A stretch of DNA of 64,000 nt from Limnohabitans sp. Jir61 (GTDB lineage Bacteria; Pseudomonadota; Gammaproteobacteria; Burkholderiales; Burkholderiaceae_C). Below the pieces are notes generated by a model. The model saw only the letters and a list, made by a program, of their open reading frames with translations. It did not search any database and had not been told where the DNA came from. The DNA lies in assembly GCF_003063545.1 (NCBI RefSeq), contig NZ_NESD01000001.1:372001-436000 (forward strand), read 5' to 3'. This document shows positions 39,298 to 47,901 of the stretch, one piece after another. The translations under genes and the position numbers were made by a program. Numbering within the stretch: the first letter of the stretch is position 1; every line of letters begins with the position of its first letter.

Positions 39298-40293
39298 TTA
39301 AGGGTTGAAGACCACGCGACGGCTCGCGCCGCCCAGCACTTCTTTGTAAACAGCCAACACTTGGTCGAGTGAGAACACCGCATCTGCACTCACTTCGAAG
39401 GGGTGCAGCGTGCCTGCTTCAAAGCCTGCACGCATGGCCTCCATGCGGTCGTTGGTTTCGATGCAATTAAGCGCCAAGGTGTCGATGCCCACATAGGTGT
39501 GCATGCCGCGGTAGAACGTGAAGATGTCAAACGGCACAGGGCGTTCGATGGTGGAGATAAAAATTTGTGTGGCCCCTTTGGCCATGGCTTTGTTGGCCGC
39601 TTCAAAGTAAGGGCTGCCCACGGTGTTGAACACGATGTGTGCGCCTTTGCCATCACTCAACTCACGGATGCGTGCCGCCACATCTTCGGTTTTGGCGTCG
39701 ATGGCGTGCACGCCTTTGGACGGGCCGTCCCATTCACCGCCGCCGCGTCTCACCGCAATCACGTTGGCACCCGCTTGTGCCGCGAGCTGCACGGCCGCTT
39801 GGCCCACCTTTCCGTTGGCACCCATGATGGCCACGGTTTGTCCGCGTTGCGGCATGCCGCTGCGACGAAAGCCTTCATAGGCGGTGATGAAGGGCACACC
39901 CACCGAGCCTGCTTCTTCAAAGCTCAAGTTCTTAGGCTTTTCGCGCAAGGCGGCTTCTGGCAACACCAACCAACCTGCATGTGAGCCATCGCGCGTGATG
40001 CCCACATCGCCGCCCGAACCCCACACTTCTTTGCCCACCCATGCACTGGGACCATCCACCACCAAGCCTGCAAAGTCGCGGCCAGGTGTGCGCGGAAAAA
40101 CCGCTTGCGGCATGATGCCCAGAGCGGCCTTCACATCACTCGGGTTCACACCAGCGCTGCGCACGCGCACCAAGGCTTCGCCTTTTTGCAATGCAGGAGG
40201 TGATTGTTTTTCAATGGTGGGTGACAGCTCGTCCGCAGAGGCTGCTTTGGCATTCACGCGCACGGCGCGCAAGTCTTCTTTGTGAATCGACAT
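39298..40293 (-). CDS. MDR-family NADPH:quinone-oxidoreductase-like enzyme
   Basis: A zinc-free medium-chain dehydrogenase/reductase of 331 residues. It has a GroES-like N-terminal domain (SAGVNPSDVK, PGRDFAGLV) and a Rossmann domain with GANGKVGQAAVQLAAQ. The ATG at 40293 has an AAGGA ribosome site; a TTG at 40320 overlaps the preceding gene. In this operon it might reduce an unsaturated or oxo ring-cleavage product, which is inference. Confidence 0.87.
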   Translation of the reverse strand: MSIHKEDLRAVRVNAKAASADELSPTIEKQSPPALQKGEALVRVRSAGVNPSDVKAALGIMPQAVFPRTPGRDFAGLVVDGPSAWVGKEVWGSGGDVGITRDGSHAGWLVLPEAALREKPKNLSFEEAGSVGVPFITAYEGFRRSGMPQRGQTVAIMGANGKVGQAAVQLAAQAGANVIAVRRGGGEWDGPSKGVHAIDAKTEDVAARIRELSDGKGAHIVFNTVGSPYFEAANKAMAKGATQIFISTIERPVPFDIFTFYRGMHTYVGIDTLALNCIETNDRMEAMRAGFEAGTLHPFEVSADAVFSLDQVLAVYKEVLGGASRRVVFNP

Positions 40294-40316
40294 TCTTTGT
40301 GTTCCTTGTGTGTGGT

Positions 40317-41201
40317 TCAAGCGCGGCTAGGCAAATTCAACATGGCGCGTGCTTCGCGTGGGTTGGCCAGTTCGCCGCCTAAGTCGTGGATGATGCGTTT
40401 GGCCTTGGTCACCAACTCGGCGTTGCTCTTGGCGAGCACGCCTTTTTCCAAATAGATGTTGTCTTCCATGCCCACGCGCACATGGCCGCCTGCAAACCAA
40501 GCTTGCGCGACGATGGGGAATTCAAAGCGGCCAATCCCAAAGGCTGACCAAATCGCGCCTGCAGGCAGCAAGCTGCGGGCGTAGAGCAAGGTTTCGGGTG
40601 AAGGTGAAAAACCGTACTTCACCCCTGTGACAAACGTCCACATACCAGGTCCGTCGAGCGTGCCATCGGCAATCAGGTCGCGCGCCAAATGCATGTCGCC
40701 TGAGTCAAAAATTTCTAGTTCAGGCTTCACGCCTGCTTCGCGCATGATCTTGGCCATGATGCGTACATTGCGCGGTGTGTTGATGACCACATCGCCACCC
40801 GAGTTCATCGTGTTGAGGTCGAGCGAGCAGACATCGGGTTTCAAAATGCGCACATGCTCCACACGCTTTTCGGGTTGCACCAAGGTCGAGCCAGGTGCTG
40901 CCACGCGCGGGTCTTCCACGCTCGGAATGAAGCGACCGCCGGGGCCTGTGGTGAGGTTGATGATCAGTTCTGGATTGGCACGACGCACTTTGTCAAACAC
41001 TTCACGGTAGAGCTCTAACTCCATCGAGGGCTTGCCAGTTTTGGGGTCGCGCACATGGATGTGCACGGCCGCTGCGCCCGCTTCGGCGGCGGCCAAACAT
41101 TCATCCGCAATTTGTGCGGGTGTGACAGGCAGATGCGGCGTTTGGTCAGGCGTGGTGATGTTGCCGGTGACCGCGCAGGTGAGAAAAGTTTTTTGGCTCA
41201 T
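40317..41201 (-). CDS. Beta-keto acid cleavage enzyme (BKACE, former DUF849)
   Basis: BKACE enzymes condense a beta-keto acid with acetyl-CoA and release acetoacetate plus a new acyl-CoA, using a zinc ion. The 294-residue TIM barrel has the zinc His pair in VHIHVRDPKTG, the Glu/Asp segments SLDLNTMN and ELEIFDSGDM, and the end motif VRVGMEDNIYL. Substrates in the family include 3-keto-5-aminohexanoate and 3-oxoadipate. Its place between an intradiol dioxygenase and reductase genes makes a ring-cleavage-derived oxo acid an attractive substrate. Confidence 0.9.
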   Translation of the reverse strand: MSQKTFLTCAVTGNITTPDQTPHLPVTPAQIADECLAAAEAGAAAVHIHVRDPKTGKPSMELELYREVFDKVRRANPELIINLTTGPGGRFIPSVEDPRVAAPGSTLVQPEKRVEHVRILKPDVCSLDLNTMNSGGDVVINTPRNVRIMAKIMREAGVKPELEIFDSGDMHLARDLIADGTLDGPGMWTFVTGVKYGFSPSPETLLYARSLLPAGAIWSAFGIGRFEFPIVAQAWFAGGHVRVGMEDNIYLEKGVLAKSNAELVTKAKRIIHDLGGELANPREARAMLNLPSRA

Positions 41202-41219
41202 GTCTTGTTCGCTTTCAAA

Positions 41220-41987
41220 TCAAAGATGACGGCCACCATCGACCACGATGCGTGTGCCCGTGACATAACGCATGGTGGTGGCGCAGGCTTGAACCACGGC
41301 GGCCACATCGTCTACCGTGCCAATGCGGCGCAGTGGAATCGTGGGGGCGACTTTGTCGTTGAAGTCCGCACCGCGTCCCGGCACAAAGGTAGAGTCCACC
41401 ACGCCGGGCGAGACCGAGATGACGCGCACGAACGGCGCAAAGGCTTTGGCCAGTGCATCACCCACCACGTCGATGCTGGCTTTGGCAGCCACATAGGCCA
41501 AGTTGCTGCCCGTGCCTGTGAAGCCTGCAATGGACGAGATGTTGACGATCAAACCGTCTTCTGATTTTTTGAGCAAAGGCATGAAGGCGCGGATGGTGGC
41601 CATCACACCGCGAAAGTTCACTTTCAAAATATCGTCAATCAAGTCGTCGCTCAGCGCGTCTAAATCGGCAGCAGGCACGGCCTTGGTGTAGCCCGCGCTG
41701 TTGACCAAGATGTGGACCACGCCACACAGCGCCGCCACTTGGTCTGCCACGGCTTGCAGCGAAGCACTGTCAGTCACTTGGGCTTTGAAGCTCAGGTGTC
41801 CAGAGCCAGGCAAAGCAGCTGCTTTGGCCGCAGCCGATTCGGGTGCTTCTGAGTTGTAGAGCAGCACACAACGTGCGCCCAGTTTGGCCAAGCGCTGTGC
41901 GCAGGCCAAACCAATGGCACCCGTGCCGCCGGTGATGACGGCGACTTTGCCGGTCAAAGAATCTGTAGGTTCGAAACTAGAGGTCAT
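41220..41987 (-). CDS. Short-chain dehydrogenase/reductase
   Basis: A 255-residue classical SDR with TGGTGAIGLA cofactor motif, NSAG, Ser in NISSIAGF and the Tyr-Lys pair in YVAAKAS. NADP versus NAD preference is unclear. It lies between the dioxygenase and BKACE genes with short spacings (18 and 31 bp) and so belongs to the catabolic operon, probably as a dehydrogenase acting on a hydroxy or dihydrodiol intermediate. Confidence 0.9.
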   Translation of the reverse strand: MTSSFEPTDSLTGKVAVITGGTGAIGLACAQRLAKLGARCVLLYNSEAPESAAAKAAALPGSGHLSFKAQVTDSASLQAVADQVAALCGVVHILVNSAGYTKAVPAADLDALSDDLIDDILKVNFRGVMATIRAFMPLLKKSEDGLIVNISSIAGFTGTGSNLAYVAAKASIDVVGDALAKAFAPFVRVISVSPGVVDSTFVPGRGADFNDKVAPTIPLRRIGTVDDVAAVVQACATTMRYVTGTRIVVDGGRHL

Positions 41988-42018
41988 GGATTTGTTGTTG
42001 TTCTGAGGTTGAAGGGCA

Positions 42019-42924
42019 TTACGGAATTGGCGGGTGAGGAAAAGTCATCTCACCCTCAGTCAAGTGAAAGTCATGGGTGAGCGTGGCGTGGGTCTTGCCA
42101 TTTGCTGTGTGTTCTTGGAAGTCTCCGACCAAAGGGGCCGTCACACCAAACACAGGGTCGCTGGTGAGGTTGTCATCGCCATCAGCAAACACTTGGGTGA
42201 TCAGCACTTTGTGGCCCGGCGTAGACACCATGAAGTGCAAATGGGCTGGGCGGTTGGGGTGGCGCAGTTGTGCGCGCAGCAAATCGCCGCATGGGCCGTT
42301 GGTGGGGACTGGGTAGCCCGCAGGACGCACGGTTTTGAAAAAGTAGGCGCCGTGCGCATCGGTTTTGAAGCGGCCGCGCAGGTTCATGTTTTCTTGTGCA
42401 TCGTCTTGGTTCTCATACAAGCCGATGGGTGAGGCGTGCCACACGTCCACCGTGGCATTGGCCAAAGGCTTGCCGTGTTTGTCGTACACCACGCCACGCA
42501 CGTCGAGTGGCATGCCTTGTGTGTTGCCGCGGGCAATGTTGGCGCCGGCTTCGCAAAAAGGGGCATTGGCCCGCCAGAAGGGGCCCAGCAAAGCGGCGTG
42601 TGAGGCAGCTTCAGCTTGGGCATGTGCATCGTTGTGATTGGCGGGATTGTTGAGCACCGCCACCAAGGACGACACACCCAGCAAATCGGCAGCCAAGATC
42701 ACTTCGTTGGTTTTTTCGCCTGTGGCTTGACCGATGTCGATTAAAAATTTCACAGCGCGTTCAAACTCTTCTTCGGTGACTTTGGTCTCCAGAATGAAAG
42801 CGTGCAAGTGCGAGGTGAGCGAGGCCATCAGTTCACGCAATCGGGCATCGGGTGTGCGCGACATGGCCTTGAGGACCAGAGGCAAGATAGATTCGGGCGT
42901 GGTGGGGAGCGTCACGTTTGACAT
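42019..42924 (-). CDS. Intradiol ring-cleavage dioxygenase
   Basis: A non-heme Fe(III) dioxygenase that opens catechol- or hydroxyquinol-type rings between the two hydroxyls. The 301-residue protein has the N-terminal helical dimerisation domain of catechol/hydroxyquinol 1,2-dioxygenases and the ligands Tyr in ASPIGLYEN, Tyr in RPAGYPVP, and two His in NRPAHLHFMVS and the strand after it. It resembles hydroxyquinol 1,2-dioxygenase more than protocatechuate enzymes, but substrate is not certain. No cycloisomerase or maleylacetate reductase is adjacent, which is unusual. Confidence 0.9.
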   Translation of the reverse strand: MSNVTLPTTPESILPLVLKAMSRTPDARLRELMASLTSHLHAFILETKVTEEEFERAVKFLIDIGQATGEKTNEVILAADLLGVSSLVAVLNNPANHNDAHAQAEAASHAALLGPFWRANAPFCEAGANIARGNTQGMPLDVRGVVYDKHGKPLANATVDVWHASPIGLYENQDDAQENMNLRGRFKTDAHGAYFFKTVRPAGYPVPTNGPCGDLLRAQLRHPNRPAHLHFMVSTPGHKVLITQVFADGDDNLTSDPVFGVTAPLVGDFQEHTANGKTHATLTHDFHLTEGEMTFPHPPIP

Positions 42925-42936
42925 GGTTGTTTCCTG

Positions 42937-44007
42937 TTAGGCGCGTCCGAGGATGCGCTGCGCATTGCGGCTTTCAATGGCTGTGAGGTCGTTCATGCTG
43001 AAGCCCATGGCCATGAGGCCTTTGACATGGTCGAGCGAGGTGCGGTAAGGGAAGTCGGTACCAAACACCACTTGCGACACATCGACCAAATTCAGCAGCG
43101 ACAGCAAAGCGCCGGGGTGCGACGCTTGGGCCGTGTCGTAATAGAAGCTGCGCAGGGTGGGCAGCACTTGATCGCTGGGCAAGATCTTGCCGAAGTTGGC
43201 GTTGAGCTTGGGCAGCATGACAAGACGCTCCACCAAAAACGGCATCGTGCCGCCCGCATGCGAGAAGATGAACTTGATGTCCTTGCAACGCGTGGCCGTG
43301 CCACTGAACAACAAGCTGGTGATGGTGCGCGTGGTGTCGGTGGCGAACTCGATGGTTGAGCCCGGCACGCCTTCTTGCAAGTTTTGACAACACTGCGTGT
43401 TGGACGGGTGGGTGTAGACGATCAGCTTGCGACGGTTGATCTCGTCCATGATGGGCGCGAACGCTTTGTCGCCCAGCCACTTGCCGTTGTAGCTGGTGAG
43501 CATGGCAATGCCATTGGCTTTGAGCACGTCGCAGCTGTAGGCAATTTCAGCCAGTGCGCCATCGACATCGAGCATGGGAAGCGTGGCAAAGAAGCCAAAC
43601 TGGTTGGGGTAATCGCGGGCGAGTTGTGCACCGTATTCGTTGCTGATGCGCGCCATGCTGCGCATGGTGGCCACATCACCAAAGCCTGCCGCTGGCGTGG
43701 TGGGTGATGTGAGGGTGTAGGTCACACCGGCTTTGGCCATGTCGTCCATGGTTTTGTTGAGCGACCAGTTGCGTGCAGGCGGCTCGGCCAGTTTGCGCGT
43801 TTCTAGTTCTTTCAAAAACGCAGGGGCCCACACATGGTGATGCACATCTACCAACGCGCGCTTGGCGTCTGCTGGCATGGGGGCATCTTTGGAGGTGGTG
43901 GCACATGATGGCAACACGGTAGCGGCGGTGGCTGTGAGCAAGCCGGTTAAAAAACTGCGACGCGGTGCGCAGTGGTTGCAAGAACTGTCGGTGGTGGTGT
44001 GAAACAT
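42937..44007 (-). CDS. Exported amidohydrolase-2 family protein
   Basis: An ACMSD/amidohydrolase-2-type TIM barrel of 356 residues. Metal motifs are VDVHHHVW near residue 50, YTHPSN, SHAGG and the terminal Asp in FGTDFPYR. Family members are decarboxylases or hydrolases of aromatic acids and lactones. The N-terminus has a twin-arginine signal (PRRSFLTG) and a Cys in LPSCAT that could serve as a lipobox. Export is odd for an enzyme acting before an intracellular dioxygenase and suggests substrate processing in the periplasm. Confidence 0.85.
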   Translation of the reverse strand: MFHTTTDSSCNHCAPRRSFLTGLLTATAATVLPSCATTSKDAPMPADAKRALVDVHHHVWAPAFLKELETRKLAEPPARNWSLNKTMDDMAKAGVTYTLTSPTTPAAGFGDVATMRSMARISNEYGAQLARDYPNQFGFFATLPMLDVDGALAEIAYSCDVLKANGIAMLTSYNGKWLGDKAFAPIMDEINRRKLIVYTHPSNTQCCQNLQEGVPGSTIEFATDTTRTITSLLFSGTATRCKDIKFIFSHAGGTMPFLVERLVMLPKLNANFGKILPSDQVLPTLRSFYYDTAQASHPGALLSLLNLVDVSQVVFGTDFPYRTSLDHVKGLMAMGFSMNDLTAIESRNAQRILGRA

Positions 44008-44029
44008 CGAAGTCTCCTAGAGGTTTGAG

Positions 44030-45007
44030 TTACTGCGTGAAGTCCACGCGTGTGGCTAACTTTTTGTTCATCGCAATTTCATCAGCAATGACCTTGCTGA
44101 ACTCTGCAGGTGTTGAAGCTACGGTGGCAAAACCTTGCTCGGCAAACGCGCGTTTGATTTCTGGCTCTTCCAAGAGTTTGCTCACTTCATTGCGCATGCG
44201 CGTGACGTGCTCAGCGGGCACGCCCGCTGGAAACCAAAAGCCATACCAAGGTGTGTAGACAAAGCCCTTCACTGCCGCTTCGTCAATGGTGGGCACATCC
44301 GGCAACTCGCTCCAACGTTTGCGTGCGGTGATGGCCAAGGCTTTGAGCTTGCCAGCCTTGATCAAAGGCAAAACAGCCGTAGGTGCGCCTATGACAAAGT
44401 CGATGCGGCCTGCCACCAAATCGTTGAGCGATTGACTCACGCCTTTGAAGGGCACATGGGTCATCTTCACATCCGCACTGGTGCATAAAAACTCGGCTGC
44501 AAAGTGCATCACGTTGCCCACACCGCCTGAGCCGAAGGTGTATTTGCCTGGGTTCGCTTTGGCATCGACCAGCAACTCTTTCAAGTTCTTCACAGGAAGG
44601 TCAGGGCGCGCGGCCACCACGAAGCCGACGCTGTTGGCCACCAAGGTGATGGGCGCGAAATCTTTGATGGGGTCGAAGGGCAAGCTCGCTGACACCACGG
44701 GCAAACTGGCGTGGCTGGATGAGGTGTTGAGCATCGTGTAGCCATCAGGCGTTGACTTGGCCACCACGTCGGTGCCAATCGCGCCGCCTGCACCGGCTCG
44801 GTTGTCAATGACGATGGGTTGCCCTAGGTTCTGCGCCAAGCGGGGGGCAAGCGTGCGGCCAATGAAATCCATCGGGCCGCCCGCTGCATACGGAATGACC
44901 ATTTTGATGGGGTGATTGGGGTAGTCGCGAGCTGGCGCTGTTTGCGCATTCGTGTTGAATGCTAAGAAGCAAATGCTGAGTACGCCGAAGACTTTGAAGA
45001 ACCGCAT
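44030..45007 (-). CDS. Bug-family solute-binding protein (head of dioxygenase operon)
   Basis: A 325-residue periplasmic Bug protein with a signal peptide ending near TNAQT, followed by IKMVIPYAAGGPMDFIGR and the NRAGAGGAIG ligand loop. It is the first gene of the minus-strand catabolic operon and lies 22 bp before the amidohydrolase gene. It probably captures the aromatic or carboxylate substrate. The gap upstream to exbD, about 110 bp, shows no clear promoter to me. Confidence 0.9.
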   Translation of the reverse strand: MRFFKVFGVLSICFLAFNTNAQTAPARDYPNHPIKMVIPYAAGGPMDFIGRTLAPRLAQNLGQPIVIDNRAGAGGAIGTDVVAKSTPDGYTMLNTSSSHASLPVVSASLPFDPIKDFAPITLVANSVGFVVAARPDLPVKNLKELLVDAKANPGKYTFGSGGVGNVMHFAAEFLCTSADVKMTHVPFKGVSQSLNDLVAGRIDFVIGAPTAVLPLIKAGKLKALAITARKRWSELPDVPTIDEAAVKGFVYTPWYGFWFPAGVPAEHVTRMRNEVSKLLEEPEIKRAFAEQGFATVASTPAEFSKVIADEIAMNKKLATRVDFTQ

Positions 45008-45119
45008 GAAACACCTTTGACACTTGCAAGCGAAGTGAACAGGCGCATGCTATCGGCAGCTTTACGCTGTGCCAGTCACCCGTGCAACACGCGTGACAGG
45101 ACTTGGTAGTTACCCGAAG

Positions 45120-45542
45120 TTAAGGCGCGGCAAATTGCTCTGTGCCCACAATGCCAATCTTGGTCAGGCCCTGACGTTGTGCGCTGGCCAACACGCCGGC
45201 GACGGCTTCGTACTTGGCTTTGCCTTGCGCCTTGATGTGCAGCTCGGGCTGTGGCTCTTGGGCTTTGGCCTCTAGCAGCAGCGCTTCCAGCGCAGCTCGG
45301 TCAGCCAAGGGCTTGCCGTTCCAGTTGACCACGCTGCGTGCATCCACTTCGATGCGAACCACGTTGGGCTTTTTGGTTTGCGGTGTGGCGCTTTGCGGCA
45401 TGTCGAGGTTGACCGAATGCAGCTGCACCGGGATGGTGATGATGAGCATGATCAGCAGCACCAGCATCACGTCGATCAACGGCGTGGTGTTGATGTCCAT
45501 CATCACTTCGGGTTCGTCTTGGGTTTGCAGTTTCATCGCCAT
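45120..45542 (-). CDS. exbD: ExbD/TolR-family protein (second copy)
   Basis: ExbD works with ExbB as a proton-driven stator energising TonB. The 140-residue protein has one N-terminal transmembrane helix with the proton-carrying Asp in TTPLIDVMLVLL and a periplasmic domain. It is the distal of two adjacent exbD genes, separated by two bases. The two copies share the membrane segment but differ in the periplasmic part, so they may form a mixed dimer. Confidence 0.92.
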   Translation of the reverse strand: MAMKLQTQDEPEVMMDINTTPLIDVMLVLLIMLIITIPVQLHSVNLDMPQSATPQTKKPNVVRIEVDARSVVNWNGKPLADRAALEALLLEAKAQEPQPELHIKAQGKAKYEAVAGVLASAQRQGLTKIGIVGTEQFAAP

Positions 45543-45544
45543 GC

Positions 45545-45967
45545 TTATTTCCCCTGCGGGTCCGTTACGAACCTCACCTTGGTCAACCCAGCCACCTGCG
45601 CGGCATACAGCACACGGCCCACAGCTTCAAAGTCGGTCTTGGCGTCACCGCGAATTTGCACTTCGGGCTGCGGCGTTTTCTCGGCAAAGGTTTGCAGCTG
45701 TTTGATCAGGTCTGCATTGCTGCGCACCGGCGCGTCATACAAATACGCTTGGCCTTGCGCGTTGACCGACAAGATGATGTTGTCGGGCTTGGTCTCGCGG
45801 GGTTGCTGCACTTCGTGTGGCAATTCCACTTTGACAGAGGTGGTCACCACCGGAATGGTGATGAGAAAGATGATGAGCAGCACCAACATCACGTCCACCA
45901 GCGGTGTGGTGTTGATGGTGGTTAGCAGCTCGTCGTCACCCTCACTGGGGCCTAGGTTCATGGCCAT
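45545..45967 (-). CDS. exbD: ExbD/TolR-family protein (first copy)
   Basis: A 140-residue ExbD with the Asp-containing helix TTPLVDVMLVLLIIFLITIPV and a periplasmic domain with PEVQIRGDAKTDFEAVGRV. It follows exbB by 3 bp. A paired exbD is known in some TonB operons of Gram-negative bacteria, for example Xanthomonas. It should be co-translated with its neighbours. Confidence 0.93.
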   Translation of the reverse strand: MAMNLGPSEGDDELLTTINTTPLVDVMLVLLIIFLITIPVVTTSVKVELPHEVQQPRETKPDNIILSVNAQGQAYLYDAPVRSNADLIKQLQTFAEKTPQPEVQIRGDAKTDFEAVGRVLYAAQVAGLTKVRFVTDPQGK

Positions 45968-45970
45968 AAT

Positions 45971-46708
45971 TTATTTTTGTGCCGAACCTAAGAGCACCGC
46001 ATGCAAGTCTGCGCCAAAGGCGTGCACTTCTTCCATCGCCACTTTGTTGCGGCGCACCAGCCAGTTGTAGCCCAACACCGCAGGCACAGCCACCGCCAAA
46101 CCAATGGCGGTCATGATGAGCGACTCGCCCACAGGTCCCGCCACTTTGTCGATGCTGGCTTGGCCTGACATGCCAATCTTCACCAGCGCGTTGTAAATAC
46201 CCCAGACCGTGCCAAACAAACCGACGAACGGTGCAGTCGAACCGACGGTGGCCAACACGGCCAAGCCATCTTGCATCCGGCTTTGCACATTGTTCATGGC
46301 TCGTTGGATGCTCATGGTCACCCAGTCGTTGAAGTTGATGGAGCCCAGCAAGCCAGTGTGTTTGCTGGCGCCTTCCAAGCCTTTTTCAGCGATGAAGCGG
46401 AAGGGGCTGTCGACCTCTAAGCCATCAGCACCTTGGCGCACATTGCCTGCGTTCCAAAAGTTGTCTTGCGCGGTTTGGGCATAACGCATCACACGGTTTT
46501 GCTCAAACAACTTGGTGAAGATCACATACCAGCTGCCCATGCTCATGATGACCAAAATCAATAGCGTGGCCTTAGCCACCACATCGCCTTGTGCCCACAG
46601 GGCAGACAAACCGTAGGGGTTCTCAACGACTTCTTCCGCCATGACGCTGGCGCTAAAGGCCAGTGTTGAGAGTGCCGCAGCGGCGCGTGTGAAGGTGTGT
46701 TGCAACAT
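45971..46708 (-). CDS. exbB: ExbB/TolQ-family proton channel protein
   Basis: ExbB forms the pentameric inner-membrane scaffold of the Ton motor. The 245-residue protein has a cleavable-looking signal (ASVMA), a first membrane helix near residue 45, and the two conserved helices near ATVGSTAPFVGLFGTVWGIY and MTAIGLAVAVPAVLGYNWL. ExbB with an N-terminal signal is a known subgroup. It follows tonB by 39 bp. Confidence 0.94.
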   Translation of the reverse strand: MLQHTFTRAAAALSTLAFSASVMAEEVVENPYGLSALWAQGDVVAKATLLILVIMSMGSWYVIFTKLFEQNRVMRYAQTAQDNFWNAGNVRQGADGLEVDSPFRFIAEKGLEGASKHTGLLGSINFNDWVTMSIQRAMNNVQSRMQDGLAVLATVGSTAPFVGLFGTVWGIYNALVKIGMSGQASIDKVAGPVGESLIMTAIGLAVAVPAVLGYNWLVRRNKVAMEEVHAFGADLHAVLLGSAQK

Positions 46709-46747
46709 GGGTGTTTCCTTGTGACTGACTTTGTGTGGGTGCGGCGC

Positions 46748-47434
46748 TTATTCCAAGCGCCAGGTGTATTTGATGCTGGCCCAGCTTTGCTCAGGCTTGC
46801 CGTCAACTGTGCCTGGGCGGAACTGGCATTTCGACAATGCATTGCGTGCAGCTTCGTCTAGGCGTGTGAAGCCCGATGTTTTTTCAATGTCGGCTTGAAT
46901 GACCTTGCCATCCACACCAATCAAAAACTTCAGCGTCACTGTGCCTTCTTCTTCCATGCGGCGCGAGGCGCTGGGGTAGTCGGGCTTGGCACAGTGCGCA
47001 CCAGCTTGAATGACTGCGCCTGTGCGTATGGCGGGGGCGGTTGGTGCAGCGGCAGGCGGTGCTGTCGGTTGAGTGATGGCGGGTGCCGTGCTCGTAGGTG
47101 CGGGCGGTGGTGGCGTGGGTGTTTTTAGCGGAGGTGTTTTGGGTGTCGGTGCTGGAGCAGGCGGCGCTTCTGTCAACAACACAGCCTCCACCGTGTTCTC
47201 GGTCATGCGGACAATATTGCGAGCTAAGCCAGACGAGATGGCCCACAGCAGTAATGCATGCAGCAACACAACCAGGCCGATGCCTGTGAGGTGTTTACGC
47301 GGTGAGCGTTGGCGCGCTGCGTAAGGGCTAGCAGCTGAAGCCGAGGATGGCGATAGAGACAAACGAAGCAGCCTAAAAAATTTCGCCAATTTTAGAGGCG
47401 CTGTGTGAAGCTTCTGTACACAGCACCTGAGCAA
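46748..47434 (-). CDS. tonB: TonB energy transducer
   Basis: TonB carries motor energy to outer-membrane receptors. It has one transmembrane helix (TGIGLVVLLHALLLWAISSG), a Pro/Thr/Ala-rich spacer crossing the periplasm, and a C-terminal TonB domain ending with CQFRPGTVDGKP and WASIKYTWRLE. The start is uncertain: the longest form begins with TTG and has about 45 residues before the helix, and a GTG at 47419 is another option. It heads the tonB-exbB-exbD-exbD operon; no TonB-dependent receptor is in the window. Confidence 0.88.
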   Translation of the reverse strand: MLRCCVQKLHTAPLKLAKFFRLLRLSLSPSSASAASPYAARQRSPRKHLTGIGLVVLLHALLLWAISSGLARNIVRMTENTVEAVLLTEAPPAPAPTPKTPPLKTPTPPPPAPTSTAPAITQPTAPPAAAPTAPAIRTGAVIQAGAHCAKPDYPSASRRMEEEGTVTLKFLIGVDGKVIQADIEKTSGFTRLDEAARNALSKCQFRPGTVDGKPEQSWASIKYTWRLE

Positions 47435-47453
47435 GCCTTGAGGCTTGCTGCTA

Positions 47454-47780
47454 TCACACCTGCTTCATGTTGCCTTTGATCTTGCCGCCGCGCTCGATTT
47501 CGAGTTCGCCGTAAGTTACATCGCCCGTGACCTTGCCTGTCGAGCGAACGATCAGCACGCTTTTGCTGGTGACAGACTCATTGAGTTCACCTTTGACATC
47601 GATGAATTCAGCAGCGGTTGTGCCAGACACAATGCCCGATGCTCCGATGAGAACGTCTTTGGCAACCAAGTCACCTTCAACCGTGCCAGAAATGATGGCT
47701 TGGTTTGGGGCGCTGATGGAACCTTTAAAGGTCACGCCATTGCCAATGAAAATGCTTTTGTCTTTTGTGCCTTCGCTCAT
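47454..47780 (-). CDS. Bactofilin
   Basis: Bactofilins self-assemble without nucleotides into filaments that position cell-wall or motility enzymes. The 108-residue protein is a nearly bare bactofilin domain of right-handed beta-helix repeats (FKGSISAPNQAIISGTVEG, then LVAKDVLIGASG and related turns) with short polar ends. It is divergent from a ParA-like ATPase gene, which is suggestive because bactofilins in some bacteria work with ParA-type systems. It may be transcribed ahead of tonB, 19 bp away. Confidence 0.9.
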   Translation of the reverse strand: MSEGTKDKSIFIGNGVTFKGSISAPNQAIISGTVEGDLVAKDVLIGASGIVSGTTAAEFIDVKGELNESVTSKSVLIVRSTGKVTGDVTYGELEIERGGKIKGNMKQV

Positions 47781-47838
47781 AGGTTTGCCTCAAAAAGTGA
47801 TGTTTGTTAGTTTATATTGATATTGTTGATTTTAACAA

Positions 47839-47860
47839 GCGTATACGCCATTTGGTGTAT
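47839..47860. promoter_or_regulatory. Palindromes between bactofilin and ParA genes
   Basis: GCGTATACGC (47839-47848) is a perfect 10-bp palindrome. It overlaps ATACGCC-ATTT-GGTGTAT (47843-47860), an inverted repeat with one mismatch. Both lie in the AT-rich divergent promoter region and could bind a dimeric regulator. Confidence 0.35.
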
Positions 47861-47901
47861 TTAATCTATCTGATACTTCCAGCATGAATGCAAAGGAGCT
47901 T

